This document shows positions 1 to 5,966 of a stretch of 6,317 nt of DNA, piece by piece. The notes under the pieces were generated by a model. The model saw only the letters and a program-made list of their open reading frames with translations. It ran no database searches and was not told where the DNA came from. A program made the translations under genes and the position numbers. Position 1 is the stretch's first letter; the number at the start of each line of letters is the position of its first letter. Source of the stretch: Oscillospiraceae bacterium. GTDB lineage: Bacteria > Bacillota_A > Clostridia > Oscillospirales > Oscillospiraceae. The stretch is taken from contig JAFYCC010000043.1 in assembly GCA_017539885.1 (NCBI GenBank), forward strand, positions 1 through 6,317. The letters run 5' to 3'.

Positions 1-294
1 AGCATTCAGAAAATCCCGCATGATCCGGATACGTTCACGCATGCAGTCCCGTTTCGCAATCAGATCCGTGATCGACAAGCCTTCGCTGCACGCTTCATTA
101 TTCGTGTGGTTGATGCGCGCTATCAGTTCTTCAAGGCGCGAAAAGCATTCGTTCAGTTCCCGCAGAAGCTCCATCGGATCCTCTGCAGGTTTATCGCCCT
201 CCTGAACCTTCGCATTATTATTCAATCTGGTGCTGAGCTCGGAGATCCGTTTCTGCAGATCAGCTCGCTCAGATAACGCAGTAGCCAGCTTCAT
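1..294 (-). CDS. DIP1984/septicolysin-like family protein, C-terminally truncated by window edge
   Basis: Not on the supplied plus-strand reading; found by translating the reverse complement from the ATG at 294. The frame stays open for 98 codons and runs off the window edge, so the C-terminus (the family is about 150 residues) is missing. Seen: an N-terminus MKLATALSERADLQKRI, then an NNNAKVQEGDKPAEDP segment (residues 25-40), a LIARINHTN segment (57-65), and a TDLIAKRDCMRERI helix (76-89). These are the conserved blocks of the DIP1984 family (named after the Corynebacterium diphtheriae protein, sometimes called septicolysin), as I know it. The protein looks soluble, all-helical and charged, with no signal peptide or membrane segment. 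Its function is not established. A strong AAGGGGGAG ribosome binding site (minus strand, 302-310) lies 7 bases before the ATG. It is divergent from the enoate-reductase gene. Confidence 0.85.
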   Translation of the reverse strand, partial: MKLATALSERADLQKRISELSTRLNNNAKVQEGDKPAEDPMELLRELNECFSRLEELIARINHTNNEACSEGLSITDLIAKRDCMRERIRIMRDFLNA

Positions 295-301
295 GATAAG
301 A

Positions 302-310
302 CTCCCCCTT
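302..310 (-). promoter_or_regulatory. Ribosome binding site of the DIP1984-family gene
   Basis: On the minus strand this reads AAGGGGGAG, with 7 bases (295-301) between it and the ATG at 294. It supports this ATG as the true start of a gene that is otherwise cut by the window edge. Confidence 0.75.
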
Positions 311-348
311 AGATTTCTTGCCCAGCTCTTTTAAGGCTGTTCTTAACT

Positions 349-377
349 ATTCTATCATGAACAGAATACAGACGCAA
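349..377 (-). promoter_or_regulatory. Sigma-A-type promoter for the DIP1984-family gene
   Basis: On the minus strand, TTGCGT (372-377) and TAGAAT (349-354) are separated by 17 bp. The -10 is preceded by TGA, giving an extended -10 (TGnTAGAAT). The -35 matches only three of six consensus bases, so the extended -10 probably does most of the work. Predicted transcription starts near 342 and leaves a leader of about 48 nt before the ATG at 294. Confidence 0.55.
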
Positions 378-391
378 TCGCAAAAGGACCG

Positions 392-406
392 TATGTAGTT
401 TACATA
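392..406. promoter_or_regulatory. Perfect 15-bp palindrome, candidate operator
   Basis: TATGTA-GTT-TACATA is a perfect inverted repeat of 6+6 with a 3-base centre. It lies between the two divergent promoters, 14 bp upstream of the -35 on the minus strand and 35 bp upstream of the -35 on the plus strand. The arm length and placement suit a dimeric regulator. No regulator family is assigned, and no regulator gene is in the window. Confidence 0.35.
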
Positions 407-410
407 ATCA

Positions 411-422
411 GTTCTTGCGAAC
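411..422. promoter_or_regulatory. Short inverted repeat GTTC-N4-GAAC
   Basis: GTTC-TTGC-GAAC is a 4+4 inverted repeat starting 5 bases after the 392-406 palindrome and ending 19 bases before the plus-strand -35. It could be a second half of a regulatory region. Short repeats of this size also arise by chance. Confidence 0.2.
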
Positions 423-441
423 AGATTTCGTCCTCACGGGA

Positions 442-470
442 TTGTAATTTCCGGACGATTTCTATATAAT
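442..470 (+). promoter_or_regulatory. Sigma-A-type promoter for the enoate reductase-thioesterase unit
   Basis: TTGTAA (442-447) and a perfect TATAAT (465-470) are separated by 17 bp. Predicted transcription starts near 477, leaving a leader of about 29 nt that carries the GGGAGGA ribosome binding site (491-497) before the ATG at 506. Confidence 0.75.
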
Positions 471-505
471 GTATCTGCAATTCTAACGTTGGGAGGAAAC
501 AATCC

Positions 506-2521
506 ATGAGCAAATTTCCCAAGCTTTTCGAGCCGCTGAAGATCAACGACGCCTATACTATGAAAAACCGTATCACCTGCGCGCCAATGGCCTTCGCTCT
601 TATCGCCTGTGATCCCGAGGCCAGTGAAAAGTCCTTCCGCAAGCTTGAAGCTCCCGCCAAAGGCGGAGACGCGATGGTAAGCGTAGGCGAACTGGACGTC
701 AACTTCCGCGACGCTGTGCGCATTCCCCTGCCTCCGGTAGATTTTACAGAAAAAGACGGCTATGTGGTCGATCGTGTTGGAGAGTACGCACGCCGGATCC
801 ACAAGCATGACGCGATCGCGCTTGTGGAGCTCTGTCATCCCGGCGCAGAAAAGATGCCTTTCGATGAGACGCAGGAAGCCATCGGTCCCAACGATGAAGT
901 CCGCCCGAACGGCGTTAAAGTGCGCGCGATGACAAGGGACGATATGGACCGCATCGCCGCCGATTTCGTCACGGCTGCGAAATTTGCCAGAAACTGCGGC
1001 TTTGACGGCGTCGTTATCCACGGAGGTCATGGTTTCATCTTCACGCAGTTCCTATCCTCGACCTATAACAAACGCAAGGACGAATACGGTGGAAGTCTTG
1101 AGAACCGTGCCCGCTTCCCGATTCAGATCCTGAAATCCATCCGTGATGCAATGGGCAAGGACTTCATCATAGAACTGCGTATCAGCGGAGACGATACCTA
1201 TACTGACGAGCGCCACGGCGTCTCACCTGAAGAGACCGGCAAGTTCGCCCATATGCTCGAGGGAATCGTCGACTTGATCCAGGTCTCCGTCGGCATCTAC
1301 TACGACGCGATCGAAACGCATCAGTTCTCCTCCATGTTCGTTCCGCATGGCGTAAACGCCTCCATATCCAAGATCATCAAGCAGTATACTTCTCTGCCCG
1401 TTGGCGTCATCGGCGGCATCAACTCCCCGGAACTTATGGAGCAGATCATAGAGAACGGCGAGGCGGATTATATCGCGCTCGGCCGCCAGAGCATCGCCGA
1501 CCCGGAACTCGCGAACAAGGCGATAATCGGCGAAGAGGACCGCATCCGCCGCTGCCTTCGCTGCTTCAAGTGCTTCCCGGGATCGCCGGAGGAAGGCTAC
1601 ACGGATCTTCCCTTCACGAGCAATGAGCTGGCAAAACATGTCGGCGCCTGTACGATCAATCCTCTGGCGAATCTCCCGTTCGACTACTGGAACGTTCCTC
1701 CCGCTCCGAAAAAACAGCGTGTGCTGATCGTCGGCGGCGGCGCAGCCGGTATGCAGGCTGCCATCACGGCCTTTGACCGCGGTCATGAAGTCATCCTCGC
1801 CGAGCAGGGTGACAGTCTCGGAGGCCTGCTGTTCTTCACTGACGTGGATATCGACAAGCCCGATCTGCGCAACTTTAAAAACATGCTGATCGGCGAGGTC
1901 ATGCGCCGCGGCATTGATGTGCGCCTGAACACTGCCGTCACGCCGGAGAATCTGGCAGATTTCAAAGCAGACTCCGTTATTCTCGCGACCGGTTCTCTGC
2001 CTTCCCGTCCTCCGATCCCCGGTATTGAGAACGCGATCCAGTCTCTGGAAGTCTACCGCGGCAATGCTGAAGCCGGCAAGAACGTCATCATGATCGGCGG
2101 CGGTCTGATCGGCTCTGAGCAGGGTCTTTTCCTTGCCAAGACCGGCCACCATGTCACAGTTGTTGAGATGCTTCCTCGAATCGCAAATGAGGCTTACGGT
2201 ATGTATCGCGAGGCACTCGTGCGCGAGATTGCCAAGGAAGACATGGAGATCTATGAAAATACGCGCTGCCTTGAGATCGGCAAGGACTTCGTAAAGGTGC
2301 AGCTCCCGGACGGAACCGAGAAGACCCTTTATGCTGACACCGTCCTTTTCGCGCTCGGCATGCGTGCCGTTCCGACCCAGGAACTTCTCGATGCGGCAAA
2401 GGACATCCCCGTCGAGGTAATCGGCGATGCGATCCGCGCCGGCAAGGTCGATCAGGCCACCCGCAGCGGCTACCTCGCCGCGATCAAGCTGGGCGGTCTG
2501 GATGTTGATTCTCTAAACTGA
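506..2521 (+). CDS. NAD(P)/FAD-dependent oxidoreductase, enoate reductase / BaiCD / 2,4-dienoyl-CoA reductase type
   Basis: A cytoplasmic three-part flavoenzyme of 671 residues, the usual length for this family (FadH, 2-enoate reductase, BaiCD/BaiH). The N-terminal half (about 1-345) is an old-yellow-enzyme TIM barrel: NRITCAPM at 21-28, the FMN/substrate motif HGGHGF at 172-177, then NKRKDEYGGSLENRARF. Cys350, Cys353, Cys356 and Cys382 are candidate ligands of a 4Fe-4S cluster. The C-terminal half has two dinucleotide folds: VLIVGGGAAG (406-415, ending at Glu433) for FAD, and VIMIGGGLIG (527-536, ending at Glu554) for the nicotinamide. The acidic Glu554 suggests NADH over NADPH. The family reduces C=C bonds next to a carbonyl or acyl-CoA; the substrate here is unknown. 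Phe177 stands where Tyr is the proton donor in FadH and OYE1. The start is supported by GGGAGGA at 491-497. Similar clostridial enzymes act on bile-acid-CoA, cinnamate or enoates, and the sequence alone does not choose between them. Confidence 0.93.
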   Translation: MSKFPKLFEPLKINDAYTMKNRITCAPMAFALIACDPEASEKSFRKLEAPAKGGDAMVSVGELDVNFRDAVRIPLPPVDFTEKDGYVVDRVGEYARRIHKHDAIALVELCHPGAEKMPFDETQEAIGPNDEVRPNGVKVRAMTRDDMDRIAADFVTAAKFARNCGFDGVVIHGGHGFIFTQFLSSTYNKRKDEYGGSLENRARFPIQILKSIRDAMGKDFIIELRISGDDTYTDERHGVSPEETGKFAHMLEGIVDLIQVSVGIYYDAIETHQFSSMFVPHGVNASISKIIKQYTSLPVGVIGGINSPELMEQIIENGEADYIALGRQSIADPELANKAIIGEEDRIRRCLRCFKCFPGSPEEGYTDLPFTSNELAKHVGACTINPLANLPFDYWNVPPAPKKQRVLIVGGGAAGMQAAITAFDRGHEVILAEQGDSLGGLLFFTDVDIDKPDLRNFKNMLIGEVMRRGIDVRLNTAVTPENLADFKADSVILATGSLPSRPPIPGIENAIQSLEVYRGNAEAGKNVIMIGGGLIGSEQGLFLAKTGHHVTVVEMLPRIANEAYGMYREALVREIAKEDMEIYENTRCLEIGKDFVKVQLPDGTEKTLYADTVLFALGMRAVPTQELLDAAKDIPVEVIGDAIRAGKVDQATRSGYLAAIKLGGLDVDSLN

Positions 2522-2531
2522 CATCTGGAGT

Positions 2532-2939
2532 ATGATTGAGACAAAGATCAGCGTCCGCTATCCGGACTGTGACAGCATGGGAATCGTGCATCATGCTGTG
2601 TACCCCGTCTGGTATGAAATGGCGCGCATGGACCTTTTTGAGAAGAGTGGCTTCGGCTACTCAGCCACGCATGCGATCGGAGTGGATCCTGCCATGGTCC
2701 ATCTGGAACTCGACTATGGAGCGCCTGTCAGATTTCCCTGTGAAGTGACTGTAAAAACGCGGATGACGCTCTGCGAGGGGAAAAAACTCGGTTTCTCCTA
2801 TGAGGTCTGGACAAATGATGCCGGGAAGCCCTGTGCCGGCGCAAGCAGCTTTCATATCTGGGTTAAGGACGGAAAAAGTTTTGATCTTGAAACTGAACAG
2901 CCGGAGATCTTTCAAGCATACAAAAGCATGATGGATTGA
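2532..2939 (+). CDS. Acyl-CoA thioesterase, hotdog fold (4HBT/YbgC/FadM-like)
   Basis: A 135-residue protein, normal length for a single-domain hotdog thioesterase. The opening RYPDCDSMGIVHHAVYPVWY (residues 9-28) is the family signature. By alignment with YbgC, Asp14 is the catalytic acid and His21 matches the conserved His of the D-x-x-G-V-V-Y-H block. It is expected to hydrolyse acyl-CoA thioesters in the cytoplasm, as a homotetramer in characterised relatives. Chain-length preference cannot be read from the sequence. It begins 10 bp after the reductase stop, with no promoter between, so the two genes are almost certainly co-transcribed, and a shared acyl-CoA pool is a reasonable inference. 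The only Shine-Dalgarno-like stretch (TGGAG, 2526-2530) sits one base before the ATG, which is too close for good initiation. No better in-frame start exists, because the conserved domain begins at residue 6. Confidence 0.9.
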   Translation: MIETKISVRYPDCDSMGIVHHAVYPVWYEMARMDLFEKSGFGYSATHAIGVDPAMVHLELDYGAPVRFPCEVTVKTRMTLCEGKKLGFSYEVWTNDAGKPCAGASSFHIWVKDGKSFDLETEQPEIFQAYKSMMD

Positions 2940-2963
2940 CTCTCTGTGCTCCTGTCGACGGAA

Positions 2964-3005
2964 AGGCCGCCGGGTGATGCTATCCCGGCGGTCTCTTCTT
3001 TTCTG
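2964..3005 (+). terminator. Intrinsic terminator after the thioesterase gene
   Basis: A GC-rich stem pairs 2964-2974 with 2984-2994 (11 bp including one G-U), with a 9-base loop, followed by the T-rich tract CTCTTCTTTTCTGTT. It lies 24 bases after the thioesterase stop and just before the next promoter. It ends the reductase-thioesterase transcript. Confidence 0.85.
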
Positions 3006-3034
3006 TTGACAAGCGATTTTATGCCAATTAAAAT
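3006..3034 (+). promoter_or_regulatory. Near-consensus sigma-A promoter for the FAH-family gene
   Basis: A perfect TTGACA (3006-3011) and TAAAAT (3029-3034, five of six consensus bases) are separated by exactly 17 bp. It starts immediately after the T-tract of the preceding terminator. Predicted transcription starts near 3041, giving a leader of about 35 nt with the GGAAGG ribosome binding site (3063-3068). Confidence 0.82.
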
Positions 3035-3075
3035 ACTCTCATAAACAAGCCGCACACAGAAAGGAAGGATACAAG

Positions 3076-3723
3076 ATGCTCTGTGAACCGACGAAAATTC
3101 TTTGCGTTGGACTGAATTACAAAAGCCACGCAGAAGAGACCGGCGGAGAGGCCCCTAAGGAACCTGTCATTTTTTCAAAATTCAACGACTCACTGGCCTC
3201 CGATGGTCAGGAGATCGTCCTGCCCCCCTGGCATCGATGCTACGACTACGAGGCTGAACTGGTTATCGTAATGGGCAAAACCCTTTATCATGCTGAGAGT
3301 GAAGCGGAGGCGAAGGCTGCGATCGGCGGCTATACATGCGGCAACGATCTCAGTGCCCGTGACTGCCAGTTCCGCTCCAATCAGTGGCTCATTGGCAAGA
3401 CCTTCCCCGGCTTTGCCCCTATCGGCCCTCAGATTGTTCCCGCAGAAGAATTCGACCCGCAAAAGCCCCACCGTATCGTGTGTGAGGTCAACGGAGTTAC
3501 CGTGCAGGACGATGACGTGACAAACATGATTTTCTCCTGTGAATGCATCACGTCTTACATCTCCCAATTCATGCCACTCGAGCCGGGCGACCTGATCTTC
3601 ACCGGAACCCCCGCGGGCGTGATCCTGGGCAAGCCGAAGGGCCATCGCAACTGGCTCAAGCCTGGCGATGAGGTAGCTGTAACGATTGAAGGAATCGGAA
3701 CGCTGCGCAACAGGCTGATTTGA
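3076..3723 (+). CDS. Fumarylacetoacetate hydrolase (FAH) family protein
   Basis: A 215-residue protein made of the FAH catalytic domain alone. It lacks the extra N-terminal domain of the longer (about 280-residue) members and is close in size to human FAHD1. Motifs in order: VGLNYKSHAEE (11-21) with the His18/Glu21 dyad equivalent to FAHD1 His30/Glu33; YDYEAELVIVMG (56-67) with metal ligands Glu59 and Glu61; GNDLSARDCQ (89-98) with metal ligand Asp91; the GKTF segment with Lys108; and the TGTPAGV turn (176-182). All expected Mg2+/Mn2+ ligands are present, so it should be active. The family hydrolyses or decarboxylates beta-keto/2-oxo acids (acylpyruvates, oxaloacetate, homoprotocatechuate intermediates). 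The substrate cannot be assigned. It has its own promoter and a GGAAGG site 7 bases before the ATG, and is apparently transcribed independently of the upstream pair. Confidence 0.92.
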   Translation: MLCEPTKILCVGLNYKSHAEETGGEAPKEPVIFSKFNDSLASDGQEIVLPPWHRCYDYEAELVIVMGKTLYHAESEAEAKAAIGGYTCGNDLSARDCQFRSNQWLIGKTFPGFAPIGPQIVPAEEFDPQKPHRIVCEVNGVTVQDDDVTNMIFSCECITSYISQFMPLEPGDLIFTGTPAGVILGKPKGHRNWLKPGDEVAVTIEGIGTLRNRLI

Positions 3724-3751
3724 CGCGAAACGTTTTTTCATAGGTTGCTCT

Positions 3752-3781
3752 CTGTTTTTGTGATACAATTAACGAAAACAG
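3752..3781. repeat. Imperfect inverted repeat between the FAH and methyltransferase genes
   Basis: CTGTTTTTGT (3752-3761) can pair with AACGAAAACAG (3772-3781 taking part) over 10 bp with one G-U pair and a 10-base loop. It is AT-rich and is not followed by a T-run, so it is a poor intrinsic terminator. It might weakly end the FAH transcript, or bind a regulator just upstream of the next promoter. Confidence 0.3.
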
Positions 3782-3782
3782 C

Positions 3783-3810
3783 TTGATAATTTCCGTTCAC
3801 CTGTTATAAT
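3783..3810 (+). promoter_or_regulatory. Sigma-A promoter for the MtaA-like gene
   Basis: TTGATA (3783-3788, five of six) and a perfect TATAAT (3805-3810) are separated by 16 bp. Predicted transcription starts near 3817, leaving a leader of about 54 nt before the preferred ATG at 3871. Confidence 0.75.
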
Positions 3811-3852
3811 CATTTTTGTAAATGCCATTTAATTCCATACCAGCTTGCTTTC

Positions 3853-3861
3853 AAGGAGGAG
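3853..3861 (+). promoter_or_regulatory. Ribosome binding site deciding the start of the MtaA-like gene
   Basis: AAGGAGGAG lies only 2 bases (measured from the AAGGAGG core) before the first possible ATG (3862), which is too close. It is 9-11 bases before the second in-frame ATG (3871), a workable spacing. A third in-frame ATG is at 3877. The site therefore favours 3871 as the start. Confidence 0.6.
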
Positions 3862-3870
3862 ATGACGAAA

Positions 3871-4923
3871 ATGAACATGGATCTCTGGATCCGCGAACAG
3901 ATCGTAACGCAGGATAAACAGGCCATGCCTCTCCTGTCCTATCCTGCGGTGCAGCAGCTGTTTATCACTGTGGAACAACTGCTCAAATCGTCGAGTGAGA
4001 TGGCTCTTGGCGTTCGGCTGATCGCCGACCGTTACAACATGCCGTTTGCAACAACCTATATGGATCTGTCCGTAGAGGCCGAAGCCTTCGGCGCGAACTG
4101 CACCTACCACACTGACGACATTCCCACCATCACCGGCCGTCTGATCTCAAACATGGAGCAGGCCGAGGCGCTTCAGATCCCAGAACTTGGTGCCGGAAGG
4201 ACCGGCAAAAACCTCCGTGCGCTTGGAAAAACTCTGACGCTCGTCAACGACCGCCCTGTTTTTGCCAACTGTGCCGGTCCGTTTTCCATTGCCGGCCGAC
4301 TGATGGACGTGAACGACATTCTCCTGCTGACCTATGAAGATCCCGATCTCGTCCACGCCGTTCTTGAAAAGGCCACTCAGTTCCTGCTCAAGTACATCAA
4401 AGCCATGAAGGAAATGGGGGCAAACGGCGTTATCATGGCCGAGCCGCTTGCGGGTCTGATGTCACCAGGCCCAATGCAGGAGTTCTCCTCCGATTATGTG
4501 CGCCGGATCATCGATGAACTGCAGGACCGCGATTTTGTCTTCGTGTATCACAACTGTTCCAACGCCATCGAGCGAAAGATCGACGCCGTGATCGGGACAG
4601 GCGCGAAGATGTTCCATTTTGGCGATAAGGCAGATATGTGGGAACTTCTCCACGCGCTGCCGAACGATGTGATCGTTATGGGCAACATCAGTCCCTCCGC
4701 TGTGTTCATGTGCGACAGCACCGATAAGATGGCTAAGGACACACAGGCGCTGCTGCGTAAATGCATGGCCTGCGAGAACTTCATGATCTCCTCCGGCTGC
4801 GATATCCCAGCCAACACGCCTTTGGAAAACATCGACAAGTTCTTCGAAGTCATCAATCTCGGCTATCATAAAGCCAGACTGTGGAACCAGATCAGCCGCG
4901 CTTACCCTCTGCCCTCCGTTTGA
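3871..4923 (+). CDS. MtaA/CmuA-type, uroporphyrinogen decarboxylase (URO-D) family methyltransferase
   Basis: A cytoplasmic TIM-barrel protein of 350 residues from ATG 3871 (353 if started at 3862; numbering below uses 353). The zinc signature of the MtaA/MtbA/CmuA branch is present: His230-x-Cys232 in VYHNCSN, and Cys313 in SSGCDIP. Members of this branch use Zn to activate a thiol and accept a methyl group from a corrinoid protein. Other recognisable blocks are NCAGPFSIAGRLMD (136-149), the GVIMAEPLAGLMSP segment (189-202), and FHFGDKAD (251-258). Presence of the H-x-C...C triad argues against a true haem-pathway HemE, which lacks it. No corrinoid-binding protein, corrinoid activator or substrate methyltransferase is encoded in the window, so the donor and acceptor are unknown. 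It has its own promoter and terminator and appears monocistronic. Confidence 0.88.
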   Translation: MNMDLWIREQIVTQDKQAMPLLSYPAVQQLFITVEQLLKSSSEMALGVRLIADRYNMPFATTYMDLSVEAEAFGANCTYHTDDIPTITGRLISNMEQAEALQIPELGAGRTGKNLRALGKTLTLVNDRPVFANCAGPFSIAGRLMDVNDILLLTYEDPDLVHAVLEKATQFLLKYIKAMKEMGANGVIMAEPLAGLMSPGPMQEFSSDYVRRIIDELQDRDFVFVYHNCSNAIERKIDAVIGTGAKMFHFGDKADMWELLHALPNDVIVMGNISPSAVFMCDSTDKMAKDTQALLRKCMACENFMISSGCDIPANTPLENIDKFFEVINLGYHKARLWNQISRAYPLPSV

Positions 4924-4942
4924 AATACACACTATTATTACT

Positions 4943-4975
4943 AGGCGAGTTCCGGATAAACGGGACTCGCCTTTT
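4943..4975 (+). terminator. Intrinsic terminator after the MtaA-like gene
   Basis: GGCGAGTTCCG (4944-4954) pairs with CGGGACTCGCC (4961-4971) over 11 bp with one G-U pair and a 6-base loop (GATAAA). An A4943-T4972 pair extends the stem, and TTTT follows. It lies 20 bases after the stop codon and separates the metabolic genes from the motor-like pair. Confidence 0.9.
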
Positions 4976-5005
4976 CTGTCACACAACGTCGTTTTTCAGT
5001 ATTAT
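4976..5005 (+). promoter_or_regulatory. Tentative promoter for the motor-like gene pair
   Basis: CTGTCA (4976-4981, four of six) and TATTAT (5000-5005, five of six) are separated by 18 bp, directly after the terminator T-run. It would start transcription near 5012. This is a weaker match than the other promoters in the window. Some promoter is expected here because the preceding terminator is strong. Confidence 0.35.
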
Positions 5006-5069
5006 TTAAGTTGACGGACTATGGTGGGTTTGGCAACATGGCTGATTCCATGCTACGGGAGGTAACTAC

Positions 5070-5966
5070 ATGGGTATACTAAAATCTCTGCCGCCAGCCG
5101 GTGCGATCGTGATTGTGATCATTGCACTTCTCTTTGCGCTTGCAGTCGTACTTCTTTTGATTGTCAGTGCACGGTATCGAGCTCTGCGCGGGCACTCTGA
5201 AGGCAGTTCGTTTCAAAACGCGCTGCTGCGTGAATACAGCGCCGCATTTCAGAAATACGGACACGATGTGAACACACCTGCCATCATCACAAACGTCATC
5301 GGCCAAAAGCTTTCGGGGCTGCTTTTGTGCGAGCGTTTTCTGAACAACGCCGTCTCTCTCTTTGTGACGCTCGGTCTGTTCGGAACCTTTCTCGGGCTGA
5401 GTCTTTCCGTCACATCGCTGACTGAACTTATCAGCCTGAGCAACACGGATCAGTGGCTCAACGTACTCGACAGCGTAGGCGGCGGGCTCATGAGCTCGCT
5501 CAGCGGCATGGGTGTTGCTTTCTACACCTCACTCGTTGGGGCAGGCTGCTCCATTATTCTCACGATCCTGCGCACGATACTCAACCCGCAGGCAGAGCGT
5601 GAGAAGCTTGAAACGAAACTTGAACTCTGGCTGGACACGGAGGTAGCTCCACAGCTTGCATCGGAGAACGCCACCGACGACGTGGGACTTGTCCGGCAGA
5701 TGATAGGCGCACTGAACGCCACTTCGAATTCGATCCAGTCCACGCTGTGCGATGCATCGGAGGCGCTTCTTCGTACGTCTGCACAGAACCGCGAAACGAT
5801 GGAACAGTTCGATCAGACAGTCGGACGGTTCAACAGCGGCGTACACGAGTTTTCCGAAGTGGATTACAATCTGCGCGGTTCCGTTGAGCGGCTCGATCTC
5901 GCTGTTCGGGACTTCTCCGGCATTTTGCGCGAGATCACCCGCCGTCTGGAGGGATCGAAGAAATGA
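5070..5966 (+). CDS. MotA/TolQ/ExbB/ZorA-like proton channel subunit
   Basis: A 298-residue inner-membrane protein, with no recognised gene name. Three membrane segments are visible: about 12-34 (a run of I, V, L and A), about 91-115 and about 144-168. This is the ExbB/TolQ/ZorA arrangement, not the four-segment MotA one. The second segment contains GLFGTFLGL (102-110), very close to the GLFGTVWGI block of TolQ/ExbB. The third, GMGVAFYTSLVGAGCSIIL (146-164), has the small/Thr-rich pattern lining the ion path. The C-terminal 130 residues (169-298) are predicted cytoplasmic, helical and heptad-like, longer than in ExbB but much shorter than the tail of ZorA. Such subunits form pentamers around a MotB-type dimer and convert ion flow into rotation. 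Its stop overlaps the next start (ATGA). A GGGAGGT site (5057-5063) supports the ATG. The biological role is not assigned. Confidence 0.85.
   Translation: MGILKSLPPAGAIVIVIIALLFALAVVLLLIVSARYRALRGHSEGSSFQNALLREYSAAFQKYGHDVNTPAIITNVIGQKLSGLLLCERFLNNAVSLFVTLGLFGTFLGLSLSVTSLTELISLSNTDQWLNVLDSVGGGLMSSLSGMGVAFYTSLVGAGCSIILTILRTILNPQAEREKLETKLELWLDTEVAPQLASENATDDVGLVRQMIGALNATSNSIQSTLCDASEALLRTSAQNRETMEQFDQTVGRFNSGVHEFSEVDYNLRGSVERLDLAVRDFSGILREITRRLEGSKK

Noticed and set aside
20..205. 61-codon plus-strand frame at the window start
   Set aside because: It is antisense to the DIP1984-family gene, whose conserved blocks are read on the minus strand; the plus-strand product is Ser/Arg-rich and featureless.
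411..422. Possible LexA/DinR SOS box
   Set aside because: The Gram-positive SOS box is GAAC-N4-GTTC; here the halves are in the opposite order (GTTC-N4-GAAC) on both strands.
434..1030. 198-codon open frame on the minus strand
   Set aside because: It covers the promoter and N-terminus of the oxidoreductase gene and shows no family motif; a shadow frame.
1223..2152. 309-codon open frame on the minus strand inside the oxidoreductase gene
   Set aside because: It is antisense to a gene with clear motifs along its full length, has no recognisable domain, and fits the codon bias of the opposite strand.
3190..3768. 192-codon minus-strand frame over the FAH gene
   Set aside because: Antisense to a complete enzyme with all metal ligands present; no own signals or motifs.
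3745..3769. TTGCTC and TACAAT as a promoter upstream of the methyltransferase gene
   Set aside because: The spacer is only 13 bp; the TTGATA/TATAAT pair at 3783-3810 is far better.
4462..4986. 174-codon minus-strand frame over the methyltransferase 3' end
   Set aside because: It begins downstream of the terminator hairpin and runs antisense to the zinc-site region; shadow frame.
5011..5039. TTGACG as a -35 for the motor genes
   Set aside because: The position 17 bp downstream reads CAACAT, a poor -10, so the pair was not called as the promoter.
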